This document shows positions 1 through 11,227 of a stretch of 64,000 nt of DNA, one piece after another. This DNA comes from Cercozoa sp. M6MM (taxonomy: Eukaryota > Endomyxa: Ascetosporea). The DNA lies in NCBI GenBank assembly GCA_040357565.1, contig JBDODJ010000036.1, one strand, 5' to 3'. The notes below the pieces were generated by a model, which was not told the origin of the DNA, searched no databases, and was given only the letters and a program-made list of their open reading frames with translations. The translations under genes and the position numbers were made by a program. Each line of letters starts with the position of its first letter. Within the stretch, counting starts at the first letter, position 1.

Positions 1-181
1 GAATTTTCCGAGAACGTATATACGTTTATAACACGTTTTACTTGTACTGGTAGCGCATTGACTCGACCGCATACTGCAGCATCGTAACTGCGCTGTGAGC
101 AGACGATCGCGAGATCAGACTACCGTATGTACATTTAGTTGACTGTAGGGTAGTATCATGAGAACGATCGGACTAATTTGA

Positions 182-2195
182 TCAAACCAGACTAGAGATC
201 GAGTAAGATTTTGATTTTTCGTGGGCAGGCGCCGATGTCGAGGCTGCAGGTGCCTGTGCACTGGAAGCGTCGTCAATGACAACGACGTCTGAGTCAGAAT
301 CGGCGTCGTCGCTGTCACTGACAAGGTTAGCAGTGCCGAGACTGGTGTCGGTGGTGATGACACTGACCGCTCGTGGCGGCGGTGGTGGTGCTTGGGACTG
401 GTCCAAGTGATCCGTGCTCGCCGAGGGAGCGACATCTGAGGGAGCGACATCTTCGGAGTCTGAGTCGGAATCGTCATGTACTTGCACGTTTGCGAAGGCG
501 TTGCTCTGTCTCTGCGATTCAGCAAGGGTTGATGACTCTCGCTTTCACCCTGTCCATCTCTGTTCCCACACACTTGTACCTTTTCGTCCTGTCCAACGAG
601 AGACTGCAACGTTGTCTCAATCTCTCGCTTCTCGCAGGGCCGAAATTCGAGCGGCGTTTCTGGTGTCTCTTGCAACAACAACTGCAGTGAAGCAAGAGTA
701 TAGGACAAGGCGGTAAGACGGCAAGAAGCAAAGTGGAAGGGGTATAAATACATATCAGACTAGATACTTGCAGTGCCTCGTCTGAAGCGGTCTCGTGCGT
801 CGCAGTACCGCCACAGGTGTCGTCGAACAGTGCCAGACGCACCGTGTAGACCAAATCCACGTGCGACAAGTGTCTAACAGTGCAGAAGATTTACAGGGTG
901 TAGGTGAGGGAGGGTAGACGGGGAGGGGGTACGGAACAGAATCGTCCAGAACACCAGACTTCGTATTGCCCGACTCAAACATGAACTCTAACATACACAA
1001 GAAGATAAATGGTGGCGGGGGGGGGGGGATAAAGCCCACCAAGGTTCTCAACGTGGAACAGAAAAACCGGTCGCACAGCGTCCTCGGACACACTTGCGTC
1101 GGTACTATCAATGTCAGTATCGACTGCGTCTGACAACTGCTTCCGCGCGGAAGTAGATGTGTCTGCGCGGAAGTGAAGCGAGCGCGTTAGTGGCACCGTC
1201 AATCTGTCGCATCGAAATCGATGGCTACCGTCATTCTGACGCTGCATAAATAACATCAGTACAGGAGAAGAAGGTAAGTAGGAGGATAAAGGAGCATGCG
1301 ACAGATAAAGAAGTAGAGTAAGGTTAGAACAGGTACAGCCAGCGACAGTTCGGTGTCTGTACCGACCACGATCCACTGCGACACACTGCGCGAATCGCGC
1401 GGAGCCTCGGTGCGCGTGCACAGTCGTGTCAGCAGTGTCCCACGGAGTGTCCAGACATCACCTGTGATCCTATTGGTGGCGCAGAGGTATACAGAAAAAC
1501 AAGGGAGCGGTAAACTGTGCTTGTACCGCTGTTTGCGCAAGGAAAGCACGCGCGAGGAGGCACGCAGCAGAGCACCAGGCGACACTGACGGTGCCTCCCT
1601 TGAGGAAGCATTAATCTACAGACACCATCTGTGGTATACAGGTTACTACAATAGTATAAATGGGATACATAAGATCAAAGGAGTAGAGGAGATACCACAT
1701 TGAGCGCTAGAATGAGCGAAGTCGACGCGAACTGAAGTTCTTGCAGCAGCGGTTCCAAGTGCGACAACAGAAACGTGCGATCACTCAGTCGGCCACGCTG
1801 TTTTGCCGCCAAGAAAACACGGGGTAAAGGGAAGGGTATTAAAGTTAAGATCGCAGAAAACGGCACTGTACCCACTTGGTGCGACACTTGTGCAGCACTG
1901 TATCTGCGCGGTCGAGCACTTCTCGCGTCTGTCGCACCACGCCATCAACGGCACTGCTCTATGGCACGCGCGGAGCGGGGGGGGGGGGGGGGGGGAAAGG
2001 GACAAAGAGAGTCAAGTGGCAAAGAGAGAAAAGATGGACACAAAAAAGGAAAACGGCTACCTTATGCAGAGCCCAGACGGTGCAGAATTCGAGTGGCTGC
2101 AGTAACGCGCCCATCTGTTGCAGCACCTGCCGCATCTTGCGCCTCACCTCACCATCAATCGCTTCCGATGGCAGCACCTCTACAAGCACCGGCAC
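182..2195 (-). CDS. Unknown multi-exon protein with acidic Ser/Asp-rich C-terminus
   Basis: I do not recognise this protein. The last exon (about 182-497) ends in a stop at 182 and encodes an acidic low-complexity tail (DDSDSDSED, VSDSDDADSDSD) followed by a Ser/Ala-rich end. Upstream exons read well on the minus strand: about 565-670 (LLLQETPETPLEFRPCEKR), about 760-870 (VDLVYTVRLALFDDTCGG), about 1040-1240 (LHFRADTSTSARKQL), about 1700-1800 (a helical stretch, SHLEPLLQELQFASTS) and about 2060-2190 (VLVEVLPSEAIDGEVRRKMR). They are separated by pyrimidine-rich introns; the intron at about 497-564 has clean gt...ag ends. The acidic tail suggests a nuclear or chromatin-associated protein, which is inference only. 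The true start and the joining of the upstream exons are uncertain, and they could belong to two genes. Two copies of the TCCGCGCGGA-type palindrome lie in the exon near 1142-1171. Confidence 0.4.
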
Positions 2196-2550
2196 CCTAA
2201 CTCACGCAGTAGACACAAAAGCTACTCTACCAGTGAGCACCCAGCGAGAGACATCGCTCGCAGCAGCCACTGATGTTGAGAAGGAGCGAGCCTGCGCGAA
2301 GAGCGCCCTGCCCCCAAAAAAGTACAATCACACAAATCTGCAGCACTTTAGGTACACAGTTCACCAGGCGGAAGACAACATTATAAGCAGATCTGTGCAC
2401 ACCCTGCTTTTTGGGCTAGTTATGGTGGGCCACATTATCAGCGCCTCGATCGTTGACCACCGCACATTGAAACGCTCCAACTGGCCAAGCGTTTTAGACT
2501 AAATGATTTGCTGCATATGTACAATCCTAGGAGGGCGAAAACGGCGAGAT

Positions 2551-3487
2551 TCAGTCTTTCTGCTGTTTCGGCCGGCGACGACGACGACGCTTGCGTTTCT
2601 TTGGCTGCTCGGGCCCAGGTGACTTGGAGGCAGCGCCAGAGTCGCTGTGTTCCTGCTGAGCAGACTGCGAGGTCCGAGAGGTTTGGGAACTTCCTGGTGT
2701 CTGTTGGGCCGGTTGGACTGACTGTATCGATCTGGTCTTGCTCCGTGATATGTTGCGTGGTGTGCCGGCTTTCTGGCGTTCGATTCGCTCGCGCGGCTTG
2801 TAGGCTGACAGCGGCAGGCCAGTCTCCTGCAACACGGCCGACGCGAAGTGTCGCGCGAATCGTTGCGACAGGAGCGAGCTGCTGGCGTGCGCGGCCACGG
2901 CACACAGGAAGCGTTTCCTCTCCTGGTCCGGGCTTACTTTGAGTACACGTTGCAGCACTACCGCAAATGAGAGAGTCGAGATAACACAAAAGCACAAACA
3001 GAGCGACAGGTAAGGTACCGTAGTTGCCGTAGCGATCGACAATGAGCGACTTGAGTAGATCCGCTTGCACCAACTTCTCGATCACTAAAGGTGTTGCGGG
3101 GTTAGAGCTTAAGAAGCAGGAGAGAGGTAGGAAGCCAACTCACTAGCACTGCGAGTGCCCGACGAGCACCGGATCAAGCACTGTTCGGCCACGTTGCTCG
3201 CGTGTCGGTCGCGACACAGCACGCCTGCGTCGGCACGCAGCAACGCCTTGGCCACACTACATTGGGGGAGGAGTAAGAGTAGAGCATAGGTGACGTGAAC
3301 AGTGTACCGATCGGCAAAGGCGGTGCCCTGCTGCAGCAGGTGCTGCAACACGTAGTTGCCGAAGGCATCGCTGGCTAGAGACGGCGCCAGTGCCACCAGC
3401 TGCGAAATCAATCGTGCGCCCGTCTCTTTCCAATCGGCATGCCTCTCGACCTGTCTCATATACGTGTAAGGTTGTGTGTGTGGTGTG

Positions 3488-3570
<83 letters not shown>

Positions 3571-5515
3571 CACAATACGACTCGCTGAACGACGCGGCAG
3601 CCAAAATCGTGCGTGCACCAGCTCTGCACACGAGGGGGGGGGGTGAGATCAACAGAACAAGGCAGTCAAACGGAACGCACGTGTGTGTCGCCCTTGACGA
3701 AGAGTTCGTCACACACGAAAGCGACGAGAGGCATCGAGCACAGTCGAAGGGCCTGAAAGATACTCTCATCTGTACCGGCACAAGGAGAGGCTACAGATAA
3801 GTCCTTGCTGTACCTGTTGAACGACGTGATGCGCATGCCGGTGCGACACAAGCGTCGGTACGCGCCCTTTCATCACCTGTCAAACACACCCAACATTGAC
3901 AGGGAGCAACAACGCTGGGGGGAGGGCTACCTCCACAATGGTGGGCTGAACATGCTCGTGTCGCAGCAGGTGCTGCAGCACGCGACATCCACAGGCGTGT
4001 CGCATCAGTGTCAGCGTCTTGGTCGCGCCAATCTTGGCCAGCACCTTGACGGCACACCTGCGTTGCACACACGAGGCAGCCCGTAAAGGTTGCAGGGGGG
4101 GGGGGTAAAGCCGAGGTTACTCATCAGTCTGCACGAGACGCTGAACCACATGGTTGCCGAACATGTCGCACGACACTTGTCGCACCTGGTGCTCCTGAAC
4201 ATGAGTGGTACAAATGCACAAACATAAATGCACACATAGCCCGTTTCAGTGTACCGACAGTGAGTCGATGATGCGCTCAATCTCCCGAGGCGATGCCTCG
4301 TCCAACAGTGCCTGCAGCAGTCGCGAGCCCTTCTGCCGCATCGCCAGTGCCGTAAACACGCTCTCGTTTGAGACTACTCTCGAGTGCAGGGGGTAAATGT
4401 ATATGAAGGGCAGGGTCTAGCACGGCTACCATCTTGCAGAGTGAGATCGGATCGATTTTCGAGTATCTTGACGTCGACCACCTGCGAGGCAGCACTGTCG
4501 TCGCCATCCTCGTCTTCAGTGTCGTTGACACACTCGACGCTTTCGCTGACTCGGTGGAACTGCGGTCGAGCGTCCATCGGTGCACTCACCGTTCGCATGT
4601 ACGTCCTAAGTACTCATAACGTAACACAAACAAGGAAAAGGAGGATGACAAGAAAAGTGCTACATGTCTGGCAGGAACGAACGCGGCCCTTCTGGTGGCG
4701 GCGACATTCTGAACGGGGAGGGGGTAAAAGAGGCCACGCGGACTACATAGAGACCAAAAGGTACAGTTCCGATAAGGCAGACAGTGTGCTTGGCGGCAGC
4801 TGCACGTGCGGGCGTGGTGCATGAGAAGGTGAGGCACCACTCGTCTGCCCAGGCGGAAAGGGCCAAGGGGTAAAACGGTATGGGTAAAACGGTATGGGCA
4901 TGGCAGGGACAGGTAGGTCGGGGTAGATTGAGCACTACCGTGCCAGCAGGTGTCATCCACGACGGTTGGAACGGCGCCTTTCGCTCTGATTGCTGCGACT
5001 GGACAGGGACCTGTCCTCACGCAAGACATACACAACATAGGACACAACATAGGGCATGTATCAGCATGGTCAAATAGTACCGTCGGAAGAAACTGCGGCA
5101 CCGACGGCGCTTCTTGCTAAGAACCAATTATTTCTTATCCTCATTTATACATGATGCGAACAGAAAATACCCGTACAGGCGACGGAGAGGGCCCGCCCAT
5201 GCCGAGGAAGTGCTGGAGACACCTTCGTTATGTCCCAACAACAACACACAGGACAAGCAGCAAAAGGCACGTTACCATGTGGCCCATCGATGGTCTCGTT
5301 CTGTTACACAACAGCGGCTATAATAAGGACGCAGCAAACAACCTCCTACAGTGCCGATCGCTTACCGGTGAGCGCCAACCGTCCGTGAGTGTGAATGTGA
5401 GGGCATCGTGCCCTGAGACGACAATAACAGCATGTATTGGCACAAGAACTGTGAAACTAGACTTGAGTTGTACCTGCAACGAGGGGTGCACGCGCACCTC
5501 TGGCCTCGACGACAT
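2551..5515 (-). CDS. Pumilio/PUF-family RNA-binding protein
   Basis: PUF proteins bind 3'-UTRs of mRNAs in the cytoplasm and repress them, each repeat reading one base. Read 5'->3' on the minus strand, the exons give an acidic N-terminal region (about 4430-4590, NDTEDEDGDDSAA) and then PUF repeats in the canonical order. Repeat 1 has GSRLLQ (about 4310), repeat 2 GNHVVQ (about 4155), repeat 3 GCRVLQ (about 3975), repeat 6 GNYVLQ (about 3350), repeat 7 ASNVAEQ (about 3190) and repeat 8 GNYVLQ, split by an intron at about 2970-3022. Middle repeats 4-5 are degenerate (3660-3850). The C-terminal exon ends in a Lys/Arg block (KKRKRRRRRR) and a stop at 2551. The core-recognition residues match UGU-reading repeats. 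An ATG at 5515 opens a short exon (MSSRPEVRVHPSLQ) followed by a basic exon near 5085-5115; linkage of these to the PUF exons is uncertain, and 4598 is the upstream limit I am sure of. One intron carries a TG microsatellite (3473-3564). Confidence 0.75.
3473..3564. repeat. (TG)n microsatellite in a Pumilio intron
   Basis: About 90 bp of nearly pure TG, broken by a few GGTG steps. It lies in an intron of the minus-strand Pumilio gene. Confidence 0.95.
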
Positions 5516-6009
5516 GTGAGCGTTCTGTGGCTGAAACGAATGCACCGGCCGGCCGGATCACAGGAAACGAAATAATGGCGTCTGTTCGCTACCTCAATGA
5601 AGCTGACTCGCCGTCAAAGCAGCTCTACACAACGTCTGCGGCCGTGTGCACGCGTCCGAGCGTCTCGGGGCGTCGAAGAGTGCCCAAAAAAGCCAGACAC
5701 AGGAAAACCACACACCGGGCACGCACCGCTAACGACACGCCCGATGGCTTGAACGAACCTTAAACAACGCTACACGCCGCTTGGGCAGTCTGCATGCCGT
5801 GGTTTTGTGCGATCATGATTTTGACCGAGAAAATGGCACAAACATGCCTTCCTAAGAGGCTTACTAGACGCGTCTTTAGGTGCTTCGTTTGATTTACAAT
5901 TGTGTATGCAAGCGAACGAGTACTGTATAAGCCAGGAGGTACGCGTAACTTGTGTCGATATGCACACGCAGGCTCACATCACAGCGTGAATGCAAAGGCA
6001 CCAGTGTAC
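5516..6009. other. Intergenic region between divergent Pumilio and STN1-like genes
   Basis: No supported gene. A plus-strand reading frame at 5527-5763 is open, but it has no recognisable domain and overlaps the likely shared promoter of two divergent genes. Confidence 0.4.
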
Positions 6010-7769
6010 ATGACGTGTCGTATGCTGTCGCAAATGCGTCCGTTTTCGCTGGCGGCAGCGTCTGGCGTGCAGCCGCTGCAGCTGCCAAAACAACAGGCAC
6101 AGGTGCAGACCTTTTGGTGTGTGCGTATGTGTGCTACTGTGTGAGATACATGCAGGCGCGCCTGTGGCAGTGGCAGCCTCGGAAGCGACGGAAACTGAAC
6201 AGCCCTGGTGTCTTACGATGTTTGAGTCGTGCTTGCACCATCGTTGCACGTGTGTGAATGTGCAGTGGTGGTACACAAGGTGTCAGTCTGTGGAGTCGTC
6301 GTGTCCAGTTCGCAGAAACCCAAGTAAGCGCGTACTCAGCCTGTGTGCCAGTGTGCGTGCCACATATATTGAGCGATGCTACAGATACGACGATATGGTA
6401 CTAGATGACGGCACGGCACAGATTCGGTGCATTCGCTGGAAGGCACAAAAGGACGGTACCGTGTATAAATATATATATATATATATATATACCATACATA
6501 CTTACATACATACATTGGGTTTGGAACAGATTACTCTCAAGAGTGGCCACTTATTGGACACGCTGTGCGAACAGAGGGCGTGTTGCAGAGCTATGTGCAC
6601 TGCACGCAAGTCGTCGTGCAGCACTACGGTAGTTTTGCCTGAGCGTATATATCTACCTATCTATATACATATATATATATATATATATTTATCAGTATTG
6701 TATGTTTAGTACGGGTGGACGCGACAGCTGAAGCACACCACGCGGCAAAGGCAGCCTTGTTGGCACTCAAGCTGTGTCCTCATGGTACTACACTTGTGTA
6801 TACCCCATTGCATACTCTACGCTGACAAATGTGCATAGACAAAGAGGACACTGACTTTAGGCCTAGTGCCTCGCTGCCTGATCCCTTCTTCTCGCAGGTA
6901 CAAAAGACTGTGGTGATCAGTGGATAGAGAGAGAGAGAGAGAGATGTGGGAGTGGAGTCGACACATGACGGTTCTGTAGTTGGACGAGCAGTCCTTCGCG
7001 TCCATGGCACTCGATGTGTCCATGTGCTCGCCTGTCGATCGCTGTCTCTTTGGCTTCTCGGAGGTACGTCGAGACCCTTGTTTATTTTGATTTGTTCTGT
7101 CCATACCCCCGCGCCTCACAGACCTCGGTAGAAGCAGCGATACTGGGCGTGCTGCGACAGAAGGCAGACACGTCACCGGCCACACCCTTCGATCAGCTGT
7201 GCCGACACGACGACGTTCGCAGCGCTGTCGTGCGAAACCATACATCACGCACACAGTGTACATCATGCCCTGTGTTACACTGGCTACAACCTTCTGTACA
7301 TATGGACGGTACGTACGGATTTACATCTGAACGGTACTGTAGCCCAACTGACGGACCGTCTCCTGCGCATGTTTGCGCAGCACGCACTTGTTCGACTCTG
7401 TGGTCGGTACCCCTGTTACGGCGACATTTTAGATTTTTTGATGTGCTGTGTTGGCACTCGCAGCGGTGCCGTCAGGTGCGTGAGTGCTTCGGACGATACC
7501 TATGCACCGTTGAAAGTCTCCGACGTGGCTCATGTTCTTTTGGAGGTGTGCTTCCTGCCTGTTTAATGTGCTTGCATGTTGGGTTGGTACCCACCCCCTA
7601 TGGTCAGAGAGCGAAACTGCTGGCACCTGCGCCGTGCTCGATCGAAGTGTTTCGCGAGTGTGTACTGAGGCACTTTCCTGCTGTCAGCACGCGCACGTTC
7701 CACCACGCCATCCGTGCCCTCATGTACCCTTGTCTTTGTCGCCCTTCTCCGCACTGTTACGCAAGCTAA
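6010..7769 (+). CDS. STN1-like OB-fold and winged-helix protein (CST complex candidate)
   Basis: STN1 is the RPA32-like subunit of the CST complex, which binds telomeric single-stranded DNA in the nucleus and directs C-strand fill-in. Exon 1 starts at ATG 6010 and the next exon carries a basic KRRKLN stretch. Three in-phase exons then build an OB fold: VVVHKVSVCGVVVSSSQKPK (6260-6323), YDDMVLDDGTAQIRCIRWK (6383-6455) and GHAVRTEGVLQSYV...QVVVQHY (6531-6628). The pattern 'DDGTAQIRCIRW' is the STN1/RPA2 hallmark, and the later strands match in spacing. A helical exon follows (VRVDATAEAHHAAKAALLAL, about 6709). Downstream exons resemble two winged helices, as in STN1: SVEAAILGVLRQKAD...DVRSAVV (7124-7240) and SIEVFRECVLRHFP (7640-7700), ending at 7769. 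Exons between 6780 and 6975 and between 7240 and 7610 are not securely joined. RPA2 is the alternative. The gene lies 126 bp upstream of eEFSec on the same strand. Confidence 0.55.
6467..6491. repeat. (TA)n microsatellite in an STN1-like intron
   Basis: About 25 bp of alternating TA inside the intron after the DDGT exon. A second AT-rich run lies at 6650-6690 in the next intron. Confidence 0.85.
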
Positions 7770-7895
7770 CTTGCAGTGCCGAGAAACAGTTGCGGACGGA
7801 AAAGCGGCGCGGCCGGACGCTCTTTGTACTCGAAAAACCAGCGTCGTGACTTAAACCAACAATTAGTGTTTTGTTGCCTCAACTTCTTGTCTAAA

Positions 7896-9096
7896 ATGCT
7901 TAAAAACGTGAACGTGGGCGTGCTGGGCCACGTGGATGCCGGGAAAACCGCTCTATGTCGCATTCTAGTGCAGCACGCTGGTGCGTTTTCGCTCTTGGGA
8001 CGAGAAAAATCGCAAGAGTTCTTTTCGACTTGTGTTTGCATTCCCTGCGCAGAGGCAGGCGTGAAAAGCACTGCTGCCGACGATAAAAGTCGCCAAAGTC
8101 GAGAGAGAGGAATCACTCTGGACCTGGGCTTTTCCAGTTTCCGCGTGAATCGAGAGGACGATGACTTCCAAGTGACGTTGGTTGACTGGTGCGTTTCGTT
8201 AGCTTCAAAAAGGAGCACAGTTTGGGAAAGTGTCAGTGTGTCTGAGTAGTCCGGGACATGCGCGTTTGTTGCGAACGGTGCTGTGCGGTGCGCGCATCAT
8301 TGATGTGGCCGCACTGGTGGTTGATGCTGCCGAAGGCATCCAACCGCAGACGGTGGAGTGGTACCCACATGCACTGACATGCCAGATGTCTGCACCTCTC
8401 AAGTGTACAGTATGGTGTTGGCCTCGTTGCTCAAAAAACCGCTGCTGATCGTACTGTCCAAGTGCGACAAGGTCGACAAGAAACGCGCCAGCGTTGTCTC
8501 TCGTAAGGTAGGCGTGCGCTTGCCTGTCTGTGCTGGGAGCAAACTTCAGGTATTGTACAACAGGTGAAACGCCAGTTGCGGGAGCTCGGCTTGCAAACAA
8601 AGCCAATGGTGGTTGCCACGTCCACCGTTTCTGACGAGGTAAGCATCTTGTCGACCTATACATGTGTTTTATTCCAACGCACTATCATACAGTGGGCGCG
8701 TGACTCTGCACTGCGCGTGGTGGAAGCAGTGGCACAGCTGGCACATGCGCACACACGTGCCAATCCAACAGACCAGTGTGATCGTGACGGTGCAGATGAT
8801 ACGGTTGTGGCTGTTGATCACGTCTTCGCCGTCTCTGGACGCCAAGGTGTGCTTACATGTTACTGTCTTGTCGTACGTGTGTCAATGGTAGTTGAGTGCT
8901 TGTGTAGGTGTAGTGGCCACTGGAACAGTTTTGTCGGGCCGTGTTTTGGTTGGTACTTTACTGTTGTCTCAGCTGAGTTTAGTTTCCGTGTGCGCTTAAA
9001 CACTGTCTGCAGGTGACACCATGCATGTGCCAAGTGCGTACAGGGTGACGCATGAGGACACACACGAGGTAGAGAAGTTCGTGTGGTTCTTGTTGT

Positions 9097-9144
<48 letters not shown>

Positions 9145-9154
9145 NNNNNNNNNN

Positions 9155-9205
<51 letters not shown>

Positions 9206-9457
9206 CCAGATCGACGCGGTGACGACAAACGATGCTTTCACTGTGCAGTCGCTACAGAGTTTCCGGTTTACAGATTTTCTGTTTGAGGCGCATGCACCTG
9301 TTCTTCTTTGTATCATGCGTGTTTCGTAGCAATGCGGTCGAGAGTGCCGACGCCGGTGACCGTGTCGCCATGCAGCTTACTCTCGTACCCCAGGCTACGC
9401 CCCGTGTGCACGTGTGTGCGCGTGTGTGCGTGTGTGTTGTGTGTGTCTGGTGTGTCT

Positions 9458-9501
<44 letters not shown>

Positions 9502-10720
9502 GGTGTGTGTCTGTGTTACGCACTCTGATATTCAGTCACGCCAGTCGGACAAGGAGTCACTGAGTCGTCTGTTGTCGCACGATCGCGTGTTGCTCGGGGT
9601 GTAGGTTTGTACCTCTGCAAAGGAACAAGAGACAGACTATCTGTCTTTTTACGGGTTTAATACAGAAGCGAATCTGCCGTGACTTACGTACAGCACGTGG
9701 TTGCGAGTGTTGTACCTGTCGTGACTTGCACTCGACCCAGTACTTGACTCAGCTTGACTGTAATTTATCCTGGCGTTGGATTGTATGCTGTAGTCGCGTC
9801 GGGTACGAGCTGGCATGTCAACATCGGCAGCGACACTGTGATGGCCACGTGTCATTTCTTTCGTGAACCTGCATCGAGCACATATCGTGGCGGCGTCTTC
9901 GACCACGCATGCGACTACGTGCATCTAGATGAACTGCCCAGTCACACAGATGACAATGAGACTAGTGCACTGTGCTACCTTATTTTTGATCGACCCGTTG
10001 CAGTGGTACCTTTGGTTGTCCCTTCGCTCCAATCTTCGGTGTGCTTTTCCTTGTATTTCGATTTGTATGCGAGATAGTCACGCCAGAATCCAGGAATGCT
10101 AGTAGCGGCGGCATTGCAGCAGCAGCAGCACCGCGAGTGCCGACTCGTCTTCCGAGGCACTGTGCGCGCGTTGCGCGCAAAGCCGCGTCGCATGCGTCAA
10201 AAACTCCGCTTTGGGGTATGTCACTTTGAATGTGTGTGTGTGTGAGTGTACATCCATGATTCTGTGTAGTCAGTGGAGCGGTGCAAGGATTGCGAACTCA
10301 TTGTCATTGGTCTCTTTGACAAGGGTATGCTGGGTTTCTAGTGTAGTGTGTGAGTTAATTGAATGTTTACGCATATGTGCTTTACTGTCATGCACAGGGG
10401 CCAAAACCGACAGATTCAACGGATTGAGAGTTGCGCTTTTCCAAGAGGAGCCATCCCGGTACGCCGAAACGCCGGCTCTCGTGTTCGACAGGTGGTTTTT
10501 TTGAGAGTCTTTTGTTGGGATTGACATTTTGGTGTGCTGCTCCAACCTGAGCAGTGCCGACGCCGTGGGTGTCATCACCGGTGCCTTTGGCAAGAAAGGC
10601 AAGATTCGAATCAGGATTGAGACTGTTCACAACGAGAGCGTCGAGGACTGGACACGCGCGCATGTGGCTTTGCCGCTGAAGAAGTATGTCGGTGGCGACA
10701 GGAAAGCCTTGCTTCAGTGA
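7896..10720 (+). CDS. EEFSEC: Selenocysteine-specific translation elongation factor eEFSec (SelB family)
   Basis: eEFSec is the GTPase that carries Sec-tRNA to the ribosome at UGA codons marked by a SECIS element. The start at 7896 opens directly on the G1 loop: GHVDAGKT at residues 11-18. Switch I reads SRERGITLDLGFSSF (about 68-82), very typical of eEFSec rather than EF-1A. DCPGH (97-101) is split by an intron at 8189-8249. The G4 motif is SKCD (151-154) instead of NKxD. Later exons give VDHVFAV...VVATGTVLSGRVLVGDTMHVPS (domain 2), ADAGDRVAMQL, GSDTVMATCHFFRE, LIFDRPV and finally GAFGKKGKIRIRIE...LPLKKYV, the C-terminal domain seen in eukaryotic eEFSec, with the stop at 10720. Joins between 9050 and 9660 are uncertain because of CA/TG microsatellites and a 10-N gap. 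The family assignment is secure; intron borders are by eye. Confidence 0.9.
9099..9200. repeat. (CA)n microsatellite containing a 10-N assembly gap
   Basis: Pure CA on both sides of Ns at 9145-9154, inside an eEFSec intron. The true repeat length is unknown. A related TG tract lies at about 9412-9500 in a following intron. Confidence 0.95.
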
Positions 10721-10748
10721 TCCCTTCGATTTCCACCTAGCGTAGTCA

Positions 10749-11040
10749 TGGCACGTCATCCATCACGTATTCATATTCCGTACCGAACGTGCTCGGCAAA
10801 ATGGCGAAGTTACCGTAGTCTGTCATGAGCACCGGCAGTTTCCCGTCCGGCCGCCTTTGATCGATGGATCGTAAGCGAAGGTAAACTCGAGTTGGCATCC
10901 AGCGTGCCTCGACTGCACAGTATCCTTTGCCCAGTCGGGGACTCTAGATTACTCCTGTAGATCTGGCCAGCCGAGTCAGAAATTGCCGTCCGCGCGGATC
11001 TTCCAAGAAGTCATCAACAGGTTTCGGGGTGGTTTTTTAA
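10749..11040 (-). pseudogene. Orphan coding-like fragment, possible Tudor-like C-terminus
   Basis: The minus strand reads well as protein from about 10940 down to a stop at 10749: LGKGYCAVEARWMPTRVYL, then DGKLPVLMTDYGNFAILP, then a tyrosine-rich end. A second open stretch at about 10955-11040 (VDDFLEDPRGRQFLTRLAR) is separated from it by one in-frame stop (TAG near 10945). 'G..C.A.W.R..' followed by 'V...DYGN' is the sequence pattern of extended Tudor domains, which bind methylated arginine. No start codon or upstream exons are seen; the phosphagen kinase starts at 11228 on the other strand. This may be a decayed gene, the 3' remnant of a duplicated gene, or a tiny real gene. A TCCGCGCGGA palindrome sits in it at 10989. 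Confidence 0.3.
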
Positions 11041-11161
11041 AATTTTGCAAACTGCTCAGTCGAGCTAAGTTTTTCCGTCTCTGCCGAGCATGTTGATCTA
11101 CTCGAGCGTCGACAAGGCGTCGCGTCGCCCCTTATGGATGAGTATCATTGCAAGATTTTGA

Positions 11162-11203
11162 GTTTTACAGACAGAAAGTGAATTCCCTTTCTGTCTGTAA
11201 AAC
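11162..11203. promoter_or_regulatory. Perfect 17-bp inverted repeat upstream of the phosphagen kinase
   Basis: GTTTTACAGACAGAAAG at 11162-11178 is followed by an 8-nt spacer (TGAATTCC) and by its exact reverse complement at 11187-11203. The right arm ends 24 bp before the kinase ATG, so it probably falls in the promoter or 5' leader. It could form an RNA hairpin or be a two-fold binding site. Confidence 0.6.
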
Positions 11204-11227
11204 CCCAGTAACGGAAACAAATTTCGC

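Noticed and set aside
6467..6690. AT-rich tracts as a replication origin or centromere
   Set aside because: Short TA microsatellites inside introns, no larger AT-rich domain.
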